The notes: a model not told the origin generated them from the sequence alone. Counted from the first letter of the stretch, positions 33,704-46,551 are shown. The stretch is 64,000 nucleotides of DNA from Natronorubrum aibiense (GCF_009392895.1 NZ_CP045488.1:496001-560000), one strand, 5' to 3'. Made by a program: numbers and translations.

Positions 33704-34477
33704 TCAGTCGAGCGATTGCTCGCGCCAGGTCGTCCAGTCGTACAGGCGTTCGAGTTCGCCGCCCTGCTGGCGGATCGCAACGGCGGTATCGAACAGGAAC
33801 GCGGCAACGAGCGTCGTCCCGACGATCCACGCGGCGTCGGCGAGTGCATCGTAGCCGGCGAGCGCGCCGGTCAACAAGTCGACGAAGACGACACCGGCGA
33901 CACAGAGGATCGCCGGCAACAGGTGACGGGTGAGCGCGGCGAGCGTTGTGCCTTCGTGAACGCGGACGGTCTGGACGGCATAGAGGATCGCCCACGCGGA
34001 GGTCAGCACCCAGCCGGCCGCGACGACGAGGCGCGTCCAGTCGGTGTCGACGAGGAATGCACCCCACCACGCGGCGACGAAGACGGCGATGACGGCGTAA
34101 TCGGCCCACGCCGGCAGGAGTTGTGAGCGGTCCTCGCCCGGTCGCGCAGCATGGTACATCGCACGGATTCCCAGGGCGAAAAAGAGGATAAAGAACAACA
34201 CGGCACCATCGACGAACAGCGAGAGCGTATCTGACTCGAGTAACAGCGTCCCGATTCCGGCGACAGCGTAGACGATTGCAGCGCCGATGCCGGCAAACAG
34301 GTACCACTGTGCCTCGGTCACGTCGGCCGCCAGAACGTCACTGACGTAGATGAACGTGTAGTACAACAAGACGACCGCAGCGATGCCGATCGCGAGATAC
34401 GCGAACAACTGGCCGAGTGTGACCGTCGTCTCGGGATCGCTCGCATCGAGCGTGATCGACGGTGCGAAGACGAACAT
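33704..34477 (-). CDS. Seven-helix membrane protein of unknown function
   Basis: A 257-residue protein with seven predicted membrane helices, among them LGQLFAYLAIGIAAVVLLYY, AGIGAAIVYAVAGIGTLLLE, FVDGAVLFFILFFALGIRAM, YAVIAVFVAAWWGAFLVDTD and HLLPAILCVAGVVFVDLLTG. The topology recalls rhodopsins, but the expected retinal-binding Lys in helix 7 is not seen (AWIVGTTLVAAFLFDTAVAI), so a photoreceptor is unlikely. The C-terminus is acidic and short. No partner gene is adjacent. The 270 nt to its right hold only the halocyanin promoter. Confidence 0.75.
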   Translation of the reverse strand: MFVFAPSITLDASDPETTVTLGQLFAYLAIGIAAVVLLYYTFIYVSDVLAADVTEAQWYLFAGIGAAIVYAVAGIGTLLLESDTLSLFVDGAVLFFILFFALGIRAMYHAARPGEDRSQLLPAWADYAVIAVFVAAWWGAFLVDTDWTRLVVAAGWVLTSAWAILYAVQTVRVHEGTTLAALTRHLLPAILCVAGVVFVDLLTGALAGYDALADAAWIVGTTLVAAFLFDTAVAIRQQGGELERLYDWTTWREQSLD

Positions 34478-34587
34478 GGTAGCCGGAACTGAAAACTGGA
34501 ACCACTAAAAGCGCACCCCCGAATTGCCGTGTTTCGGGAACAGGACAACACCACAGACGACGACAGTATATTATCCGCCGACACAGA

Positions 34588-35721
34588 ATGCATCGCATGA
34601 TGACGCCGACGGAACTCCGCGAGACGATCCCCGCACTCGAGGCCGGTACCTACCTGAACTGGGGCGCTGGCGGCCCGAGTCCGCGACGTGTCGTCGAGGC
34701 AGCCGAATCGTGTCTCGAGGCCCACGAGTACGAGTCGCCGACGACCGGGGGGATGTACCCCGCGGCGTTCGACGTCTACGACGACGCGCGGGTCGCCGTC
34801 GCCGGCCTGCTCGGGGCCAAACCGACCGACATCGCCCTCACGGAGAGCACGACCGACGGGATCAACCGTGTCGCCACGGCGTTCGACTGGGATGAAACCG
34901 ACGTCGTCGTCCGGACGGATCTCGAGCACTCCTCGGGCATCCTCCCGTGGCAGCGCCTCGAGCGCGAGTACGGCGTCGACGTCCGCGTTCTCGAGACCGA
35001 GGATGGCCGACTCGATCTCGAGGACGTGAAGGCGGCGGCGAGCGAGGCGACGCTGTTCTGTCTCAGTTCGCTCACCTGGACCCACGGCACCCGGCTACCG
35101 ATCGCGGACGTCGTCGACATCGCCCACGACGCCGGCGCGCTGGTCCTCGTCGACGCCGTCCAAGCCCCCGGGCAGGTGCCGGTCGACGTCGCCGAGTGGG
35201 GTGCCGACCTCGTCGTCGGGTCGGGCCACAAGTGGCTGGTCGGCCCGTTCGGCTCCGGCTTCCTGTACGTTCGGCCGGGGCTCGAGGACGAGCGGGACCT
35301 CGTCCCCGCTGCGATCGGCTACCGGAGCGTCGTCGACGCGAACGACCCCGAGTACCGCTACGAAGCCGGCGCTCGCCGGTTCGAGGTCGGCACGGCGAGC
35401 CCCGTCGCTCACGCGGGGTTGATCGAGGCGATTGCCCTGCTCGAGGAAGTCGGCCTCGAGCGAATCCAGCACCGAATCGAGACGCTCACCGAGCAGCTGA
35501 AAGCCGGCGTTCCCGACGAGCAGTTGCTGAGCCCGCGAGCGTACGAGTCGGGGCTCGTGACGATCGCCGTCGACGACCCGGAGGCGACCGTCGAGCGACT
35601 CGCCGAGCAAGGGATCGTCGTCCGAACGCTGCCCGGTCCCGACGCGATCCGGGCGTCGGTCCACGCCTATAACAGCCGCGAGGATATCGAGACGCTACTC
35701 GAGGCGCTCGAGATAGCCTGA
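34588..35721 (+). CDS. Class V aminotransferase, cysteine-desulfurase-like
   Basis: A 377-residue PLP enzyme of the cysteine desulfurase/selenocysteine lyase branch. NWGAGGPSPRRVVEAAESCL, TTDGINRVATAFDWDETD, DLEHSSGILPWQRLEREYGV and the PLP pocket VLVDAVQAPGQVPVDVAEWG are clear. The Schiff-base Lys lies in GSGHKWLVGPFGSGFLY (near residue 215). The loop that normally carries the catalytic Cys near residue 330 shows none in the visible sequence, so a true desulfurase is doubtful; a lyase or aminotransferase is more likely. Starts at Met 34588 or at MMTP nine bases later; a TATA element (AGTATATTAT) lies about 20 nt upstream. Confidence 0.85.
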   Translation: MHRMMTPTELRETIPALEAGTYLNWGAGGPSPRRVVEAAESCLEAHEYESPTTGGMYPAAFDVYDDARVAVAGLLGAKPTDIALTESTTDGINRVATAFDWDETDVVVRTDLEHSSGILPWQRLEREYGVDVRVLETEDGRLDLEDVKAAASEATLFCLSSLTWTHGTRLPIADVVDIAHDAGALVLVDAVQAPGQVPVDVAEWGADLVVGSGHKWLVGPFGSGFLYVRPGLEDERDLVPAAIGYRSVVDANDPEYRYEAGARRFEVGTASPVAHAGLIEAIALLEEVGLERIQHRIETLTEQLKAGVPDEQLLSPRAYESGLVTIAVDDPEATVERLAEQGIVVRTLPGPDAIRASVHAYNSREDIETLLEALEIA

Positions 35722-35784
35722 GATACCTCCCGGTCGGTGGGAACTGTGGGGAAGCGGTAAGTGACTCTGCGACGACGATACTGT

Positions 35785-36618
35785 ATGTTCGAACGCATTC
35801 TCGTTCCGACCGACGGGAGCGGGCCGGCGAACGCGGCACTCGAGTACGCCGGGGAAATCGCCGCCGCGGAGAACCTGACCGTCCACATCCTCCACGTCGT
35901 CGATCCGGACGCTGATCCCGCCGAGCGAACCGAGCCGCTTTCGGATGGCCGCGAGTGGGCGGGCGAGACCGGTGCGCCCGTCATCGACGAGGTTCACACC
36001 GGCGAGCCGGAGGATGCGATCCTCGAGTACGCCGCGACCCACGACGTCGACGCGATCGTCATGGGAACCCGAGGCCGACGCGGCGTCGGACGACTCCTAC
36101 TCGGCAGCGTGACCGAGGCGGTCGTCCGCGACGCGCCCGTCCCCGTCCTCGTCGTTCGGGGCGCACCCGAGGTCAAACGGGAGTACCCCCTCAAGACGAT
36201 CGTCGTCCCGATCGACGGCAGTACCCACGCCGACGCTGCCTTCGAGGAGGCGCTCTCGATCGCGAACCATCACGACGCGACCGTCCACCTCCTCTCGGTC
36301 GTCGACGTCGCACCCGTGGGCATCGACGAGGAGAACGATTTCAGACTCGAGCAACTCGAGCAGTACGCCCAGCAGGTCCTCGAGGATGGGATCACGCAGG
36401 CCGAATCCGCTGGCGTCGACGCCGTGAGCGCGGTCGAGCACGGGTCGGCCCATCGACGCATCCGAGACTATACGGACGACGTGGATGCCGATCTCGTCGT
36501 CATGGGAACACACGGCCGACGCGGACTCGATCGACTCCTGCTCGGTAGCGTCACGGAACGCGTATTGCGGACGGCGACGGTGCCGGTGTTGACGGTCCGA
36601 GCAGCCGACGAGGAGTGA
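35785..36618 (+). CDS. Tandem-domain universal stress protein
   Basis: A 277-residue protein of two consecutive UspA domains. Domain 1 (MFERILVPTDGSGPANAALE) has the complete ATP motif GTRGRRGVGRLLLGSVTEAV; domain 2 (KTIVVPIDGSTHADAAFEEA) has GTHGRRGLDRLLLGSVTERV. It therefore binds two nucleotides and acts as an intramolecular dimer. The preceding Met at 35761 gives a basic extension, so 35785 is preferred. It is the fourth Usp gene in the window. Confidence 0.92.
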   Translation: MFERILVPTDGSGPANAALEYAGEIAAAENLTVHILHVVDPDADPAERTEPLSDGREWAGETGAPVIDEVHTGEPEDAILEYAATHDVDAIVMGTRGRRGVGRLLLGSVTEAVVRDAPVPVLVVRGAPEVKREYPLKTIVVPIDGSTHADAAFEEALSIANHHDATVHLLSVVDVAPVGIDEENDFRLEQLEQYAQQVLEDGITQAESAGVDAVSAVEHGSAHRRIRDYTDDVDADLVVMGTHGRRGLDRLLLGSVTERVLRTATVPVLTVRAADEE

Positions 36619-36666
36619 ACCGCCGACGGCTGGGTCCGGTCTTCGAAGCTGGGGCAACAGTGAGTC

Positions 36667-38664
36667 TCAGTCAACAGCCCCCGTCTGGATCTCGAATCTC
36701 GCCCCGCCCGCGGCGCTGTCGGTGATCTCGAGCGACCAGCCGTGAGCGTCGACGATCGTCTGGACGATCGAGAGTCCGAGTCCAGTGCCGTCGTCGGCCG
36801 TCGTATACCCCGTCTCGAGGATGCGCTCGCGCTCGGCATCGGGAATGCCGACACCGGTGTCGGCTACGTAGAAGCCGTCGTCGGTGCGACCGACCCGAAC
36901 AGTTAGCTCGGTGTCGGCGGCCACGGAGGTGTCGGCGACCTGCGGTCGACTGCTCGTCGCGCCGTGTGAAACGGTGTCCTGACGAGCGTGCGACTCAGGG
37001 CTCGTCGAACCGTGGTCAACGGCGTTTCGAAACAGGTTCTCGAACAGTTGCTGGAGGCGCCCCGGATCGGCCAGCACGCGTCGGTCGCCCTCGAGTTCGA
37101 ACGCCACGTCCGGCGCGGCGACGGCCTCCCAGGCGTTCGACGCGACCGCAGCGAGCGACACGAGCTCCGGCTCGTCGATGCCGCGATCTTCGCGGGCGAG
37201 CCACAGCAAATCGTCGATGATCGTCGCGATGCGTTCGTGGGCCTGAACGACCTCCTCGAACGCCATCTCGTCGTTCGTCTCGCGGGCGCGCTCGAGTTCA
37301 CCCATCGCGACGGTCAGCGGGTTTCGCAGGTCGTGTGAGACGACGTGTGCGAACTTCTCGAAGCGCTCTTTCTGACGCTCGAGTTCCCGTTCGCGAGAGA
37401 GGCGGTCGAGGGTGGCCTCGAGATTCGAGGCGACGACGCGAAGCAACGCGGTGTCAGCCTCGTCGAACGCGGCCGCCGAGCGGGAAGCGACGAGCAACAC
37501 GCCGTGCTCGCCGAGCGGACAGGCCATCTCACATCGGATCGGCGTCTTGGCATTGCACACGCCGGATGCGTCGCGAACGTCGTCGTACAGCTCTGCCTCC
37601 CCCATTTCGAAGACGCGCCGGACGATTCCGTCGTCCTCGTCGTATCGAGACTGGATCTCGAACGTCTCCGCGACGGCCTCCGAAACGGCAGCCGGGCGAA
37701 GCTCCCCGCTCGCATCGTCGGAGAGGAAGACGGCGCTGCATTCGTGGTCGAAGAGTTCTTCGAGGTTCGCGACCGTCCGCGTCGCGACGGCGTCTGGCGT
37801 CGTCGCCTCGAGCCACTCGCCGACGGCCTCGTGAAGCCGTCGTAGTTGTCTCTCCCGGCGTTTTTGGTCCGAAATGTCCGCGTTGACCGCGACGAAGTTG
37901 CTGATGGTGCCGTCCGCGTCCGTGATCGGCGCGATCGTCTGGTTGACGGTGTAGGTCGTGCCGTCCTTTCGCCGGTTGACGATCTGATTCTCCCAGACGT
38001 CGCCGGTGAGGATCGTCCGCCACAGCTCCTGATAAAACGAGCTCCCGTGAACGCCCGACTTGAGCAGCCGCGGCGTCGAGCCGATCGCTTCGGCGGCACT
38101 GTAGCCGGTGACGGCCTCGAAAGCGGGGTTGACGTACTGAATCGTCCCGTCAGGTGCCGTGATGTAGATCGAGTGGCCCGCCTGTTCGACTGCCTGTTTG
38201 AAACTTCGAGCGCTGTGAGACTGGTGCAGCCGTGCCGGACAGTCGCTGTGAGAGTCGTCGAGTACATCGCAGTCGGAGTCGGCTCGAGTCGCCGAATCAG
38301 CGAGCGCGCGTTCGAGGCGATCCGCGAGCACGCCGTATCCCGCATCACGATGGACGTAGTCGGTACCACCGGCACCGAGGACGGCACTCGCGAGCGCTTC
38401 CGAGCCATCCTGCGGAAAGACGACGATCGGCAGCGATCGAAAGCGACCACGAAGCCGTTCGACGGCGGTGACGGCGTCGAGGACGGCGGCGTCGTGATCG
38501 ACTACGACGGCGTCGAACGACGCCGACTCGAGCCTCGAGCAGGCGCGTTCTAGGGTCGAAGCTGCCGAGATCGACGCCGTCGTGAGCAGTTCCGAGAGCG
38601 ACGCGGTGGTTTCACGGCGAGCGGACGGTGCTGGGATGAGACAGAGCACCCGAGCCGTCATCAT
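36667..38664 (-). CDS. Sensor histidine kinase with receiver-like, PAS and GAF domains
   Basis: About 665 residues without transmembrane helices, so a cytoplasmic sensor. Residues 1-125 form a receiver-like domain (ARVLCLIPAPSARRETTASL, with the acidic strand AVVVDHD). A PAS domain follows (HSIYITAPDGTIQYVNPAFE, then GVHGSSFYQELWRTILTGDV). A GAF domain covers SAVFLSDDASGELRPAAVSE to CEMACPLGEHGVLLVASRSA. The kinase core has the H-box VSHDLRNPLTVAMGELERAR near residue 440 and a HATPase with FENLFRNAVDHGST, VADTGVGIPDAE and GTGLGLSIVQTIVDAHG. No cognate regulator is adjacent. The ligand cannot be deduced. Confidence 0.9.
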   Translation of the reverse strand: MMTARVLCLIPAPSARRETTASLSELLTTASISAASTLERACSRLESASFDAVVVDHDAAVLDAVTAVERLRGRFRSLPIVVFPQDGSEALASAVLGAGGTDYVHRDAGYGVLADRLERALADSATRADSDCDVLDDSHSDCPARLHQSHSARSFKQAVEQAGHSIYITAPDGTIQYVNPAFEAVTGYSAAEAIGSTPRLLKSGVHGSSFYQELWRTILTGDVWENQIVNRRKDGTTYTVNQTIAPITDADGTISNFVAVNADISDQKRRERQLRRLHEAVGEWLEATTPDAVATRTVANLEELFDHECSAVFLSDDASGELRPAAVSEAVAETFEIQSRYDEDDGIVRRVFEMGEAELYDDVRDASGVCNAKTPIRCEMACPLGEHGVLLVASRSAAAFDEADTALLRVVASNLEATLDRLSRERELERQKERFEKFAHVVSHDLRNPLTVAMGELERARETNDEMAFEEVVQAHERIATIIDDLLWLAREDRGIDEPELVSLAAVASNAWEAVAAPDVAFELEGDRRVLADPGRLQQLFENLFRNAVDHGSTSPESHARQDTVSHGATSSRPQVADTSVAADTELTVRVGRTDDGFYVADTGVGIPDAERERILETGYTTADDGTGLGLSIVQTIVDAHGWSLEITDSAAGGARFEIQTGAVD

Positions 38665-38851
38665 TCGCGTACCCACTCGCACGCGGTGGGCAATACCTCA
38701 CAGCCGACCTCGAGGCGCGGATCGAAACCACTCGTTGCGACGTTCCACAGCGGGGAGACCACGAGCCGTCGAGACATGTTGAATGTATCATATAATCCAG
38801 TACGACGTAATAACGGTTGTTGCCGGCCGACGGCTGCTGCTGAAGACGGAC

Positions 38852-39355
38852 CTACTCGTCGTCGTCAGCCGACGACGCGTCCGTGACCGCTTCGACCAAC
38901 GTCTGTCGATCGTCGAAGTACGCCGGCGCATCGTTGTCGGCTTCGAGGCGAACCACCCGGTCTAACGCCTCGTCGGCGTCGTCGACCGACGACTGGAGTT
39001 CCGCGGCGAGGTCGGTGTACGCTGCAGCGAGGTCCTGAAAGATCTGCATCCGCGTCTGTTTGGCCTCGACGAGGAGCTGTTTCTCTTTGACCTCGCGCTC
39101 GAGCGCTTCGAGCGCGTCGATATCGGGGTCGGTACCGTCCGGGCCGGGCGGCGTCGACGGGCCGTCGGGTCCCTCAACCGTCGTGTGCGCCTCGAGTTGG
39201 TCGCGAATGTCGGCCATTTCGGCATCGATCTCGGAGAGTAAGTCGTCGGCTTCGGTCCGCATCGTTTCGACGCGTCCGGAGAGGAGGCCGGCCTGGGTCT
39301 GACAGTAGTCGACGAACTCGTCGACCGACAGCCCGGGTCCGGTGTCGTCGCTCAT
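38852..39355 (-). CDS. Coiled-coil protein of unknown function
   Basis: A 167-residue acidic protein. Two long helical stretches with heptad character (LLSGRVETMRTEADDLLSEI onward and DALEALEREVKEKQLLVEAK onward) are separated by a flexible Pro/Gly linker (GPDGPSTPPGPDGTDPD). There is no membrane segment and no Cys motif. The shape suggests a structural or adaptor protein. It is divergent from uvrA, 200 nt away. Confidence 0.75.
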   Translation of the reverse strand: MSDDTGPGLSVDEFVDYCQTQAGLLSGRVETMRTEADDLLSEIDAEMADIRDQLEAHTTVEGPDGPSTPPGPDGTDPDIDALEALEREVKEKQLLVEAKQTRMQIFQDLAAAYTDLAAELQSSVDDADEALDRVVRLEADNDAPAYFDDRQTLVEAVTDASSADDDE

Positions 39356-39556
39356 GACAGCCCATTCGGGCTTCCAGCCGAAGATACTTTGGACCGGGCG
39401 ACGGGTGGGTCCGCGTCGACTCGCCGACGAGAGAATGCTATTCGATACCGTAGCATTCGCCTTTCAGACTCGTTAAGTTCGTTGGGCCACTGACTCATCC
39501 ACAGTGAACCGAGCCGTGAGTCACGAATCAACCCAGCCACCGGTACCCATCGAACC

Positions 39557-42523
<2,967 letters not shown>

Positions 42524-42547
42524 GCAGCGCTCGGCGCGCGTTTCAGC

Positions 42548-42736
42548 TCACTGCCGACCGTCGGTATCCAGCGAGTGCGTTCTCGACTCGTTGATGAGCA
42601 TCGGTACGAGCACCCCGACCCCGATGAGGATCGCCAATCGAACGACCGGATTCCCCGTGAGGTCCAGTGAAACGTACCAGAGAAGGAGGCCGAGCCCCGC
42701 AAACGCCGTCGTGGTTCGTGTGTCTTTCTCACTCAT
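42548..42736 (-). CDS. Small two-helix membrane protein
   Basis: A 62-residue protein: a charged start (MSEKDTRTT) followed by two hydrophobic helices (FAGLGLLLWYVSLDLTGN and RLAILIGVGVLVPMLI) and a polar tail. It converges on uvrA, with 24 nt between stops. No family was recognised. Confidence 0.65.
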   Translation of the reverse strand: MSEKDTRTTTAFAGLGLLLWYVSLDLTGNPVVRLAILIGVGVLVPMLINESRTHSLDTDGRQ

Positions 42737-42910
42737 AGACGTTCTCTTACCCTCGGTCGCTAATAACGTCGTGGGCTACACTGGACAACCGCCGTTCGAG
42801 ACGGCAGGCGTGCCGTCGGTTATGAGTCGGGTCGCGTCTCGAGTCGGATTGTCGACCGTGCGGGCGGCGATCCGAACCGTTAACGGCGGCTGCCGGTCAA
42901 CCCCAACCCA

Positions 42911-43327
42911 ATGACCAGCGGAACGCGAATCGTTCGTCGCGGACTCGCCGGTGGCGGCCTCGTGACTCTCCTGCTTGCGGCCAGCTTTCTCGTCCTTGGT
43001 GAGTCGACACAGCTGACGACGGTGGTGCTGGTGGCGTGGCTCGTCGTCGTCGGTGCGGCGATGCTTGCCGCCGGCACCCGAGAGCGCGTGACAGTCGGCT
43101 CGAGGACGCTCGAGTGGCCCCGCGTCGCCGCAGTCGCGATCACGATGCTCGCGGTCGGCTGGGCCACCATCAGCGCCGTGAGCCTGCTCGAGGGCGACGG
43201 GATCACCGGGCTCGGAACGCTCGAGGCCGTCGTCACCGTGTTCGTGGTCGGCTACTTCGCGTGGTTCGCCCGCGAGTGCTGGGTCGGCGGCGCGCTGCTC
43301 GACGACGAGACGTTCGCCGTCGACTGA
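42911..43327 (+). CDS. Four-helix membrane protein of unknown function
   Basis: A 138-residue integral membrane protein. Its helices lie at VRRGLAGGGLVTLLLAASFL, QLTTVVLVAWLVVVGAAMLA, RVAAVAITMLAVGWATISAV and TLEAVVTVFVVGYFAWFARE. The loop between helices 2 and 3 carries TRERVTVGSRTLEW. It is probably single-cistron; the next gene starts 60 nt downstream. Confidence 0.7.
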   Translation: MTSGTRIVRRGLAGGGLVTLLLAASFLVLGESTQLTTVVLVAWLVVVGAAMLAAGTRERVTVGSRTLEWPRVAAVAITMLAVGWATISAVSLLEGDGITGLGTLEAVVTVFVVGYFAWFARECWVGGALLDDETFAVD

Positions 43328-43387
43328 GTCTGTCCTTACGTCGAGACCGGCCATACAGCCAAGTCGACTGCGAGCCAAGTGATAGCT

Positions 43388-43765
43388 ATGCAAGAGGATA
43401 CCAGTCACGATGAGATCGAGGAGTCGGCGCCGGAACCGATCGCGGAGGATCCGACGGACTCGTTCGACCTCGAGCATCCGGAACACGTCGAGGTTGGCGT
43501 CACCCGCGGCGAGACCGACCTCGAGTTCGGGCCGCCGCGGGACTATCCGGACCGGGCGGACGTCTCGGTTCGGCCCGAAGACGACGGGGGCCATCGACTC
43601 GTAATGAGCATCGACGCGATGGCCGGCGACCACGGAACGGGACACGCAGACGTCACGCTGACACCGGCAGAGGCTCGAGCGCTTCGAGACCAACTCGACG
43701 AAACCGTCCGCTGGATGACCGAAGACGACGCCGAACCGACAGCATCGGACGACGACGCGCGCTGA
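43388..43765 (+). CDS. Acidic protein of unknown function
   Basis: A 125-residue, very acidic protein. The N-terminal 40 residues are disordered and Asp/Glu/Pro-rich. The folded part appears from HVEVGVTRGETDLEFGPPRD through RADVSVRPEDDGGHRLVMSI and ends with DVTLTPAEARALRDQLDETV. The last phrase is a recurring haloarchaeal motif but no function is attached to it. Met at 43388 is preferred over the Met at 43379 by fit to the acidic start. Its stop faces the CBS gene, 1 nt away. Confidence 0.7.
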   Translation: MQEDTSHDEIEESAPEPIAEDPTDSFDLEHPEHVEVGVTRGETDLEFGPPRDYPDRADVSVRPEDDGGHRLVMSIDAMAGDHGTGHADVTLTPAEARALRDQLDETVRWMTEDDAEPTASDDDAR

Positions 43766-43766
43766 G

Positions 43767-44171
43767 TTACGCTGGGCTCGGCGTCTCCACGCGAGAGAGG
43801 TACGACGCCAGATCCGACGTGGTGAGCATCCCGATGACGCCCTCGTCTTCGTCGACGACGGGGGTGTGGTGGAAGCCGTGTTCGACCATCACGTCCGCAG
43901 CGTCGCGGATGTCGTCCTGTGCGGTGACCGTAATTACGTCTCGGGTCATGTACGCCGATACCGGCGTCCGGTCTTTGGGTTTGCGTTCGGCGACGATCTG
44001 TACGAAGTCCGTCGTCGTCAGAATGCCCTTGAGTCGGTTGTCTTCGTCGACGATCATCACCGAGCCGATATCCTCCTCGAGCATCAGTTTCCCGGCGTCC
44101 TCGACGAGCGTCTCCGGCGTGACCGTATGTACGTCTGAGGACATGACTCGCGCAACGAAAATGTCGTCCAT
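43767..44171 (-). CDS. CBS-domain pair protein
   Basis: A 134-residue protein made of two CBS domains: MDDIFVARVMSSDVHTVTPE, then IGSVMIVDEDNRLKGILTTT and a second repeat RDVITVTAQDDIRDAADVMV, then HHTPVVDEDEGVIGMLTTSD. Such stand-alone pairs bind adenine nucleotides and act as energy sensors of a partner enzyme. No enzymatic domain is present and no partner is adjacent. Confidence 0.9.
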   Translation of the reverse strand: MDDIFVARVMSSDVHTVTPETLVEDAGKLMLEEDIGSVMIVDEDNRLKGILTTTDFVQIVAERKPKDRTPVSAYMTRDVITVTAQDDIRDAADVMVEHGFHHTPVVDEDEGVIGMLTTSDLASYLSRVETPSPA

Positions 44172-44334
44172 ATACGATTGTTCCCATGGGTCGTGATAAG
44201 GATTGGCAAATCGGCAGCGACAGCGAAACGACGACCCGCATCGGCGAGTCGAGCGAGACGCGACCTCGAGTTCGGCCCTCGTCGCGCCGCAGGTTTAAAT
44301 ACGAACTCGGCCATACAGAGGGACAGATCAACTG

Positions 44335-46551
44335 ATGGCGTCCCCGCCGTTCCCGCTCGAGGGCACGTGCAAACTCCTCCCCGAGCCCGTCCCGAGCGAC
44401 GCGTTGTTCGATCGTCTGGCCACGGAGTACGCCGCCCTCGCCGACGAGTACGGCCCCCGGAACGTCCTCGTCCTGAAACGACATCCGGCGGGCCTCGAGT
44501 CGCTGACTGACGCCCTGACTGGCGTCGACGCGACGACCGACTCGCCGCGATCACCGCGCGTCGAGTCGCTGCCGGAGCACGCCTCGAAAGTGCTCGAGGA
44601 GTACGACCCGACGCTCGATCGCCTCGAGTACGAGGAGCGTATCGAACTCATCTCGCTGGTGATCGACGGCGCTAGCCGTGACGTACCGGACTACCTCGAG
44701 CGCGCGGCGAGTCACGAGAGCTTCGCCCGCGACGTCGGGCAACTGCTGCTCGAAGCGACCCGACAGCGGCTTCGGCTCGACGAGTTCGACGCCGCCCCCC
44801 ACGACTGTCTGGCGTTTCTCTACGCGATGAACGATCGCTTCCACGCGGAACTCGACGACCGCGGATACGTCGAACGGGCGGACGTGATCCCACAGGCCGT
44901 CGACCTGCTCGAGTCGGATACGGACGGCCTGCGCGGCCGAATCGGCGATTCGATCGACGCCGTCCTCGCCGTCGAGTTCGAGGAGTACCGACGGCTCGAT
45001 CGGCGCTATCTCGCGGCGCTCACCCGTGAGACGGACCTCGTCTGTCTCGGTGAGCACCACGCCAGCGTCGAGCGGACACGCGTCGAACCCGGTCGCATCG
45101 AGGATCACGTCGGCGACGGTCTCGAGATCGAGCACCTCGATGCGCTCGCGGAGACAGACGATGGAGACCCACCACACCGAGCGATAACGCGATTTCTGGC
45201 TACGGGGGACACGCCCGCGTCGGACACGGCGAACCAGCCGTCCGGACGGACACGCCGAATCCGGGCTCGAACCGCCCGCGAACAGGTCAAACGCGTCGCC
45301 ACCGAAATTCAAGCGCTTCGCGACCGCCACGACTGGCGATACGACGACTTCGCCATCGCGGTGCCGCGGATCGAGCGGGTGCCAGAGACGCGATCTCAAC
45401 TCCGTGAAGCCGGCGTGCCGACGGCGACGATCGGCACGCCCTCGCTCGCTGAGGACCCCGCCGTCAACGAACTATATGCGTTCGTCACGTTGCAGTGTGA
45501 CCTCGAGCGAGGCGGTGATCGGCTCGATCGACTCGTCGCCGACGACGCTCGCACGGCGGACGATCCCCGTACGGTCGCGATCGAGCGCCTTCGGGCTCGC
45601 GTCGACGACTTCTCGCCCGAGCTGCTCGCGTCGTGTGCCGGCTCGAGCGTCTCTCGGTCGCTCGAGCGCTGGCTCCATCGTGCGGATCTGAAGGGGCGAA
45701 TCGCCCGCGAGGAGACGTGGGTCGACGCGCGCGAACAGTACGAAGGCGTTCGTCGCGTGCTCGAGATCGCCCGGTTCGTCGAAGAGACGGATCTCGTCGG
45801 CCCGGACTGGCAGGGGTTGCGACGGATGCTCCGGCGGACGATCCAGTACGACGCCCCCTACGTCCACGCGGTCGAGACCCAGTCGCCGACCGGCGGCGTC
45901 GCGGTCTGTGCCGTCGACGACCTGAAATACGACTCGCGGGAAGCCGTCTTCCTGCTCGATCTGATCGACGACAACTACCCCGGCGAGCAGTTTCTCACGC
46001 AGCTGTTCCCGACGGCGTGGCTGCGCGAAATGCCGTCGTATCCGGCCGTCACCGATCCCGCTCCCGCCGAACTGACGGCGACGTTCGACACCGTCGCGCC
46101 CGACGGCGTCGGCGACCCGTTCGAAACGTACCACGCCCACCGGTCCCGGCGACGGCTCGCTCTCGCATCCCGGGCCGCCCGAACGCGCCTCTACTGTTGT
46201 TCGTACGAACGCGGCTCCGGCGGTCTCCGGCGAACGTACGACGAGTCGCGCTACCTGCACCTGCTCGACGCGACACCCGGCCTCGAGCTCGCGGCCGTCG
46301 ACGACGAACCGACGGCGGCGATCCACGGCGAGACAAACGCTCTCGAGGCGCTGCTCGCCCATCCCCACGGCGAACTCGAGCGAATCCTGCGGGAGGCGAG
46401 TACGGGCGGCGAGGCCGACCTCGGGACGACCGAAGAGCTGTTCGAGGAGATCGCAGTCGTCCTCGAGGAGGGCGACATCGACGACGAACTCGCCGAGGCG
46501 GTTCGCTCGCAGTTCGAGTTCGCCGCGGGAGAGGTGGTTCGGAATGACTGA
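44335..46551 (+). CDS. AddB-like inactive helicase subunit (helicase half of a split AddB)
   Basis: A 738-residue protein without a clear bacterial name. It looks like an SF1 helicase fold that has lost catalysis. At the place of motif I, NVLVLKRHPAGLESLTDALT lacks GxGKT. At the place of motif II, VLAVEFEEYRRLDRRYLAAL replaces DEFQD, followed by LVCLGEHHASVERTR in place of the GD-x-Q motif III. Later segments are RIRARTAREQVKRVATEIQA (like the AddB-type region RARTPLEEVRRIARDI), VAVCAVDDLKYDSREAVFLL (motif V-like, without the Lys-Gly), and ALASRAARTRLYCCSYERG (motif VI-like). The start is Met at 44335, 4 nt upstream of the ORF's first conserved region. Its last 8 nt overlap the next gene. Confidence 0.7.
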   Translation: MASPPFPLEGTCKLLPEPVPSDALFDRLATEYAALADEYGPRNVLVLKRHPAGLESLTDALTGVDATTDSPRSPRVESLPEHASKVLEEYDPTLDRLEYEERIELISLVIDGASRDVPDYLERAASHESFARDVGQLLLEATRQRLRLDEFDAAPHDCLAFLYAMNDRFHAELDDRGYVERADVIPQAVDLLESDTDGLRGRIGDSIDAVLAVEFEEYRRLDRRYLAALTRETDLVCLGEHHASVERTRVEPGRIEDHVGDGLEIEHLDALAETDDGDPPHRAITRFLATGDTPASDTANQPSGRTRRIRARTAREQVKRVATEIQALRDRHDWRYDDFAIAVPRIERVPETRSQLREAGVPTATIGTPSLAEDPAVNELYAFVTLQCDLERGGDRLDRLVADDARTADDPRTVAIERLRARVDDFSPELLASCAGSSVSRSLERWLHRADLKGRIAREETWVDAREQYEGVRRVLEIARFVEETDLVGPDWQGLRRMLRRTIQYDAPYVHAVETQSPTGGVAVCAVDDLKYDSREAVFLLDLIDDNYPGEQFLTQLFPTAWLREMPSYPAVTDPAPAELTATFDTVAPDGVGDPFETYHAHRSRRRLALASRAARTRLYCCSYERGSGGLRRTYDESRYLHLLDATPGLELAAVDDEPTAAIHGETNALEALLAHPHGELERILREASTGGEADLGTTEELFEEIAVVLEEGDIDDELAEAVRSQFEFAAGEVVRND

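Noticed and set aside
33704-34477. Seven-helix protein as a microbial rhodopsin
   Set aside because: No retinal-binding Lys in helix 7 and no rhodopsin motifs in helix 3.
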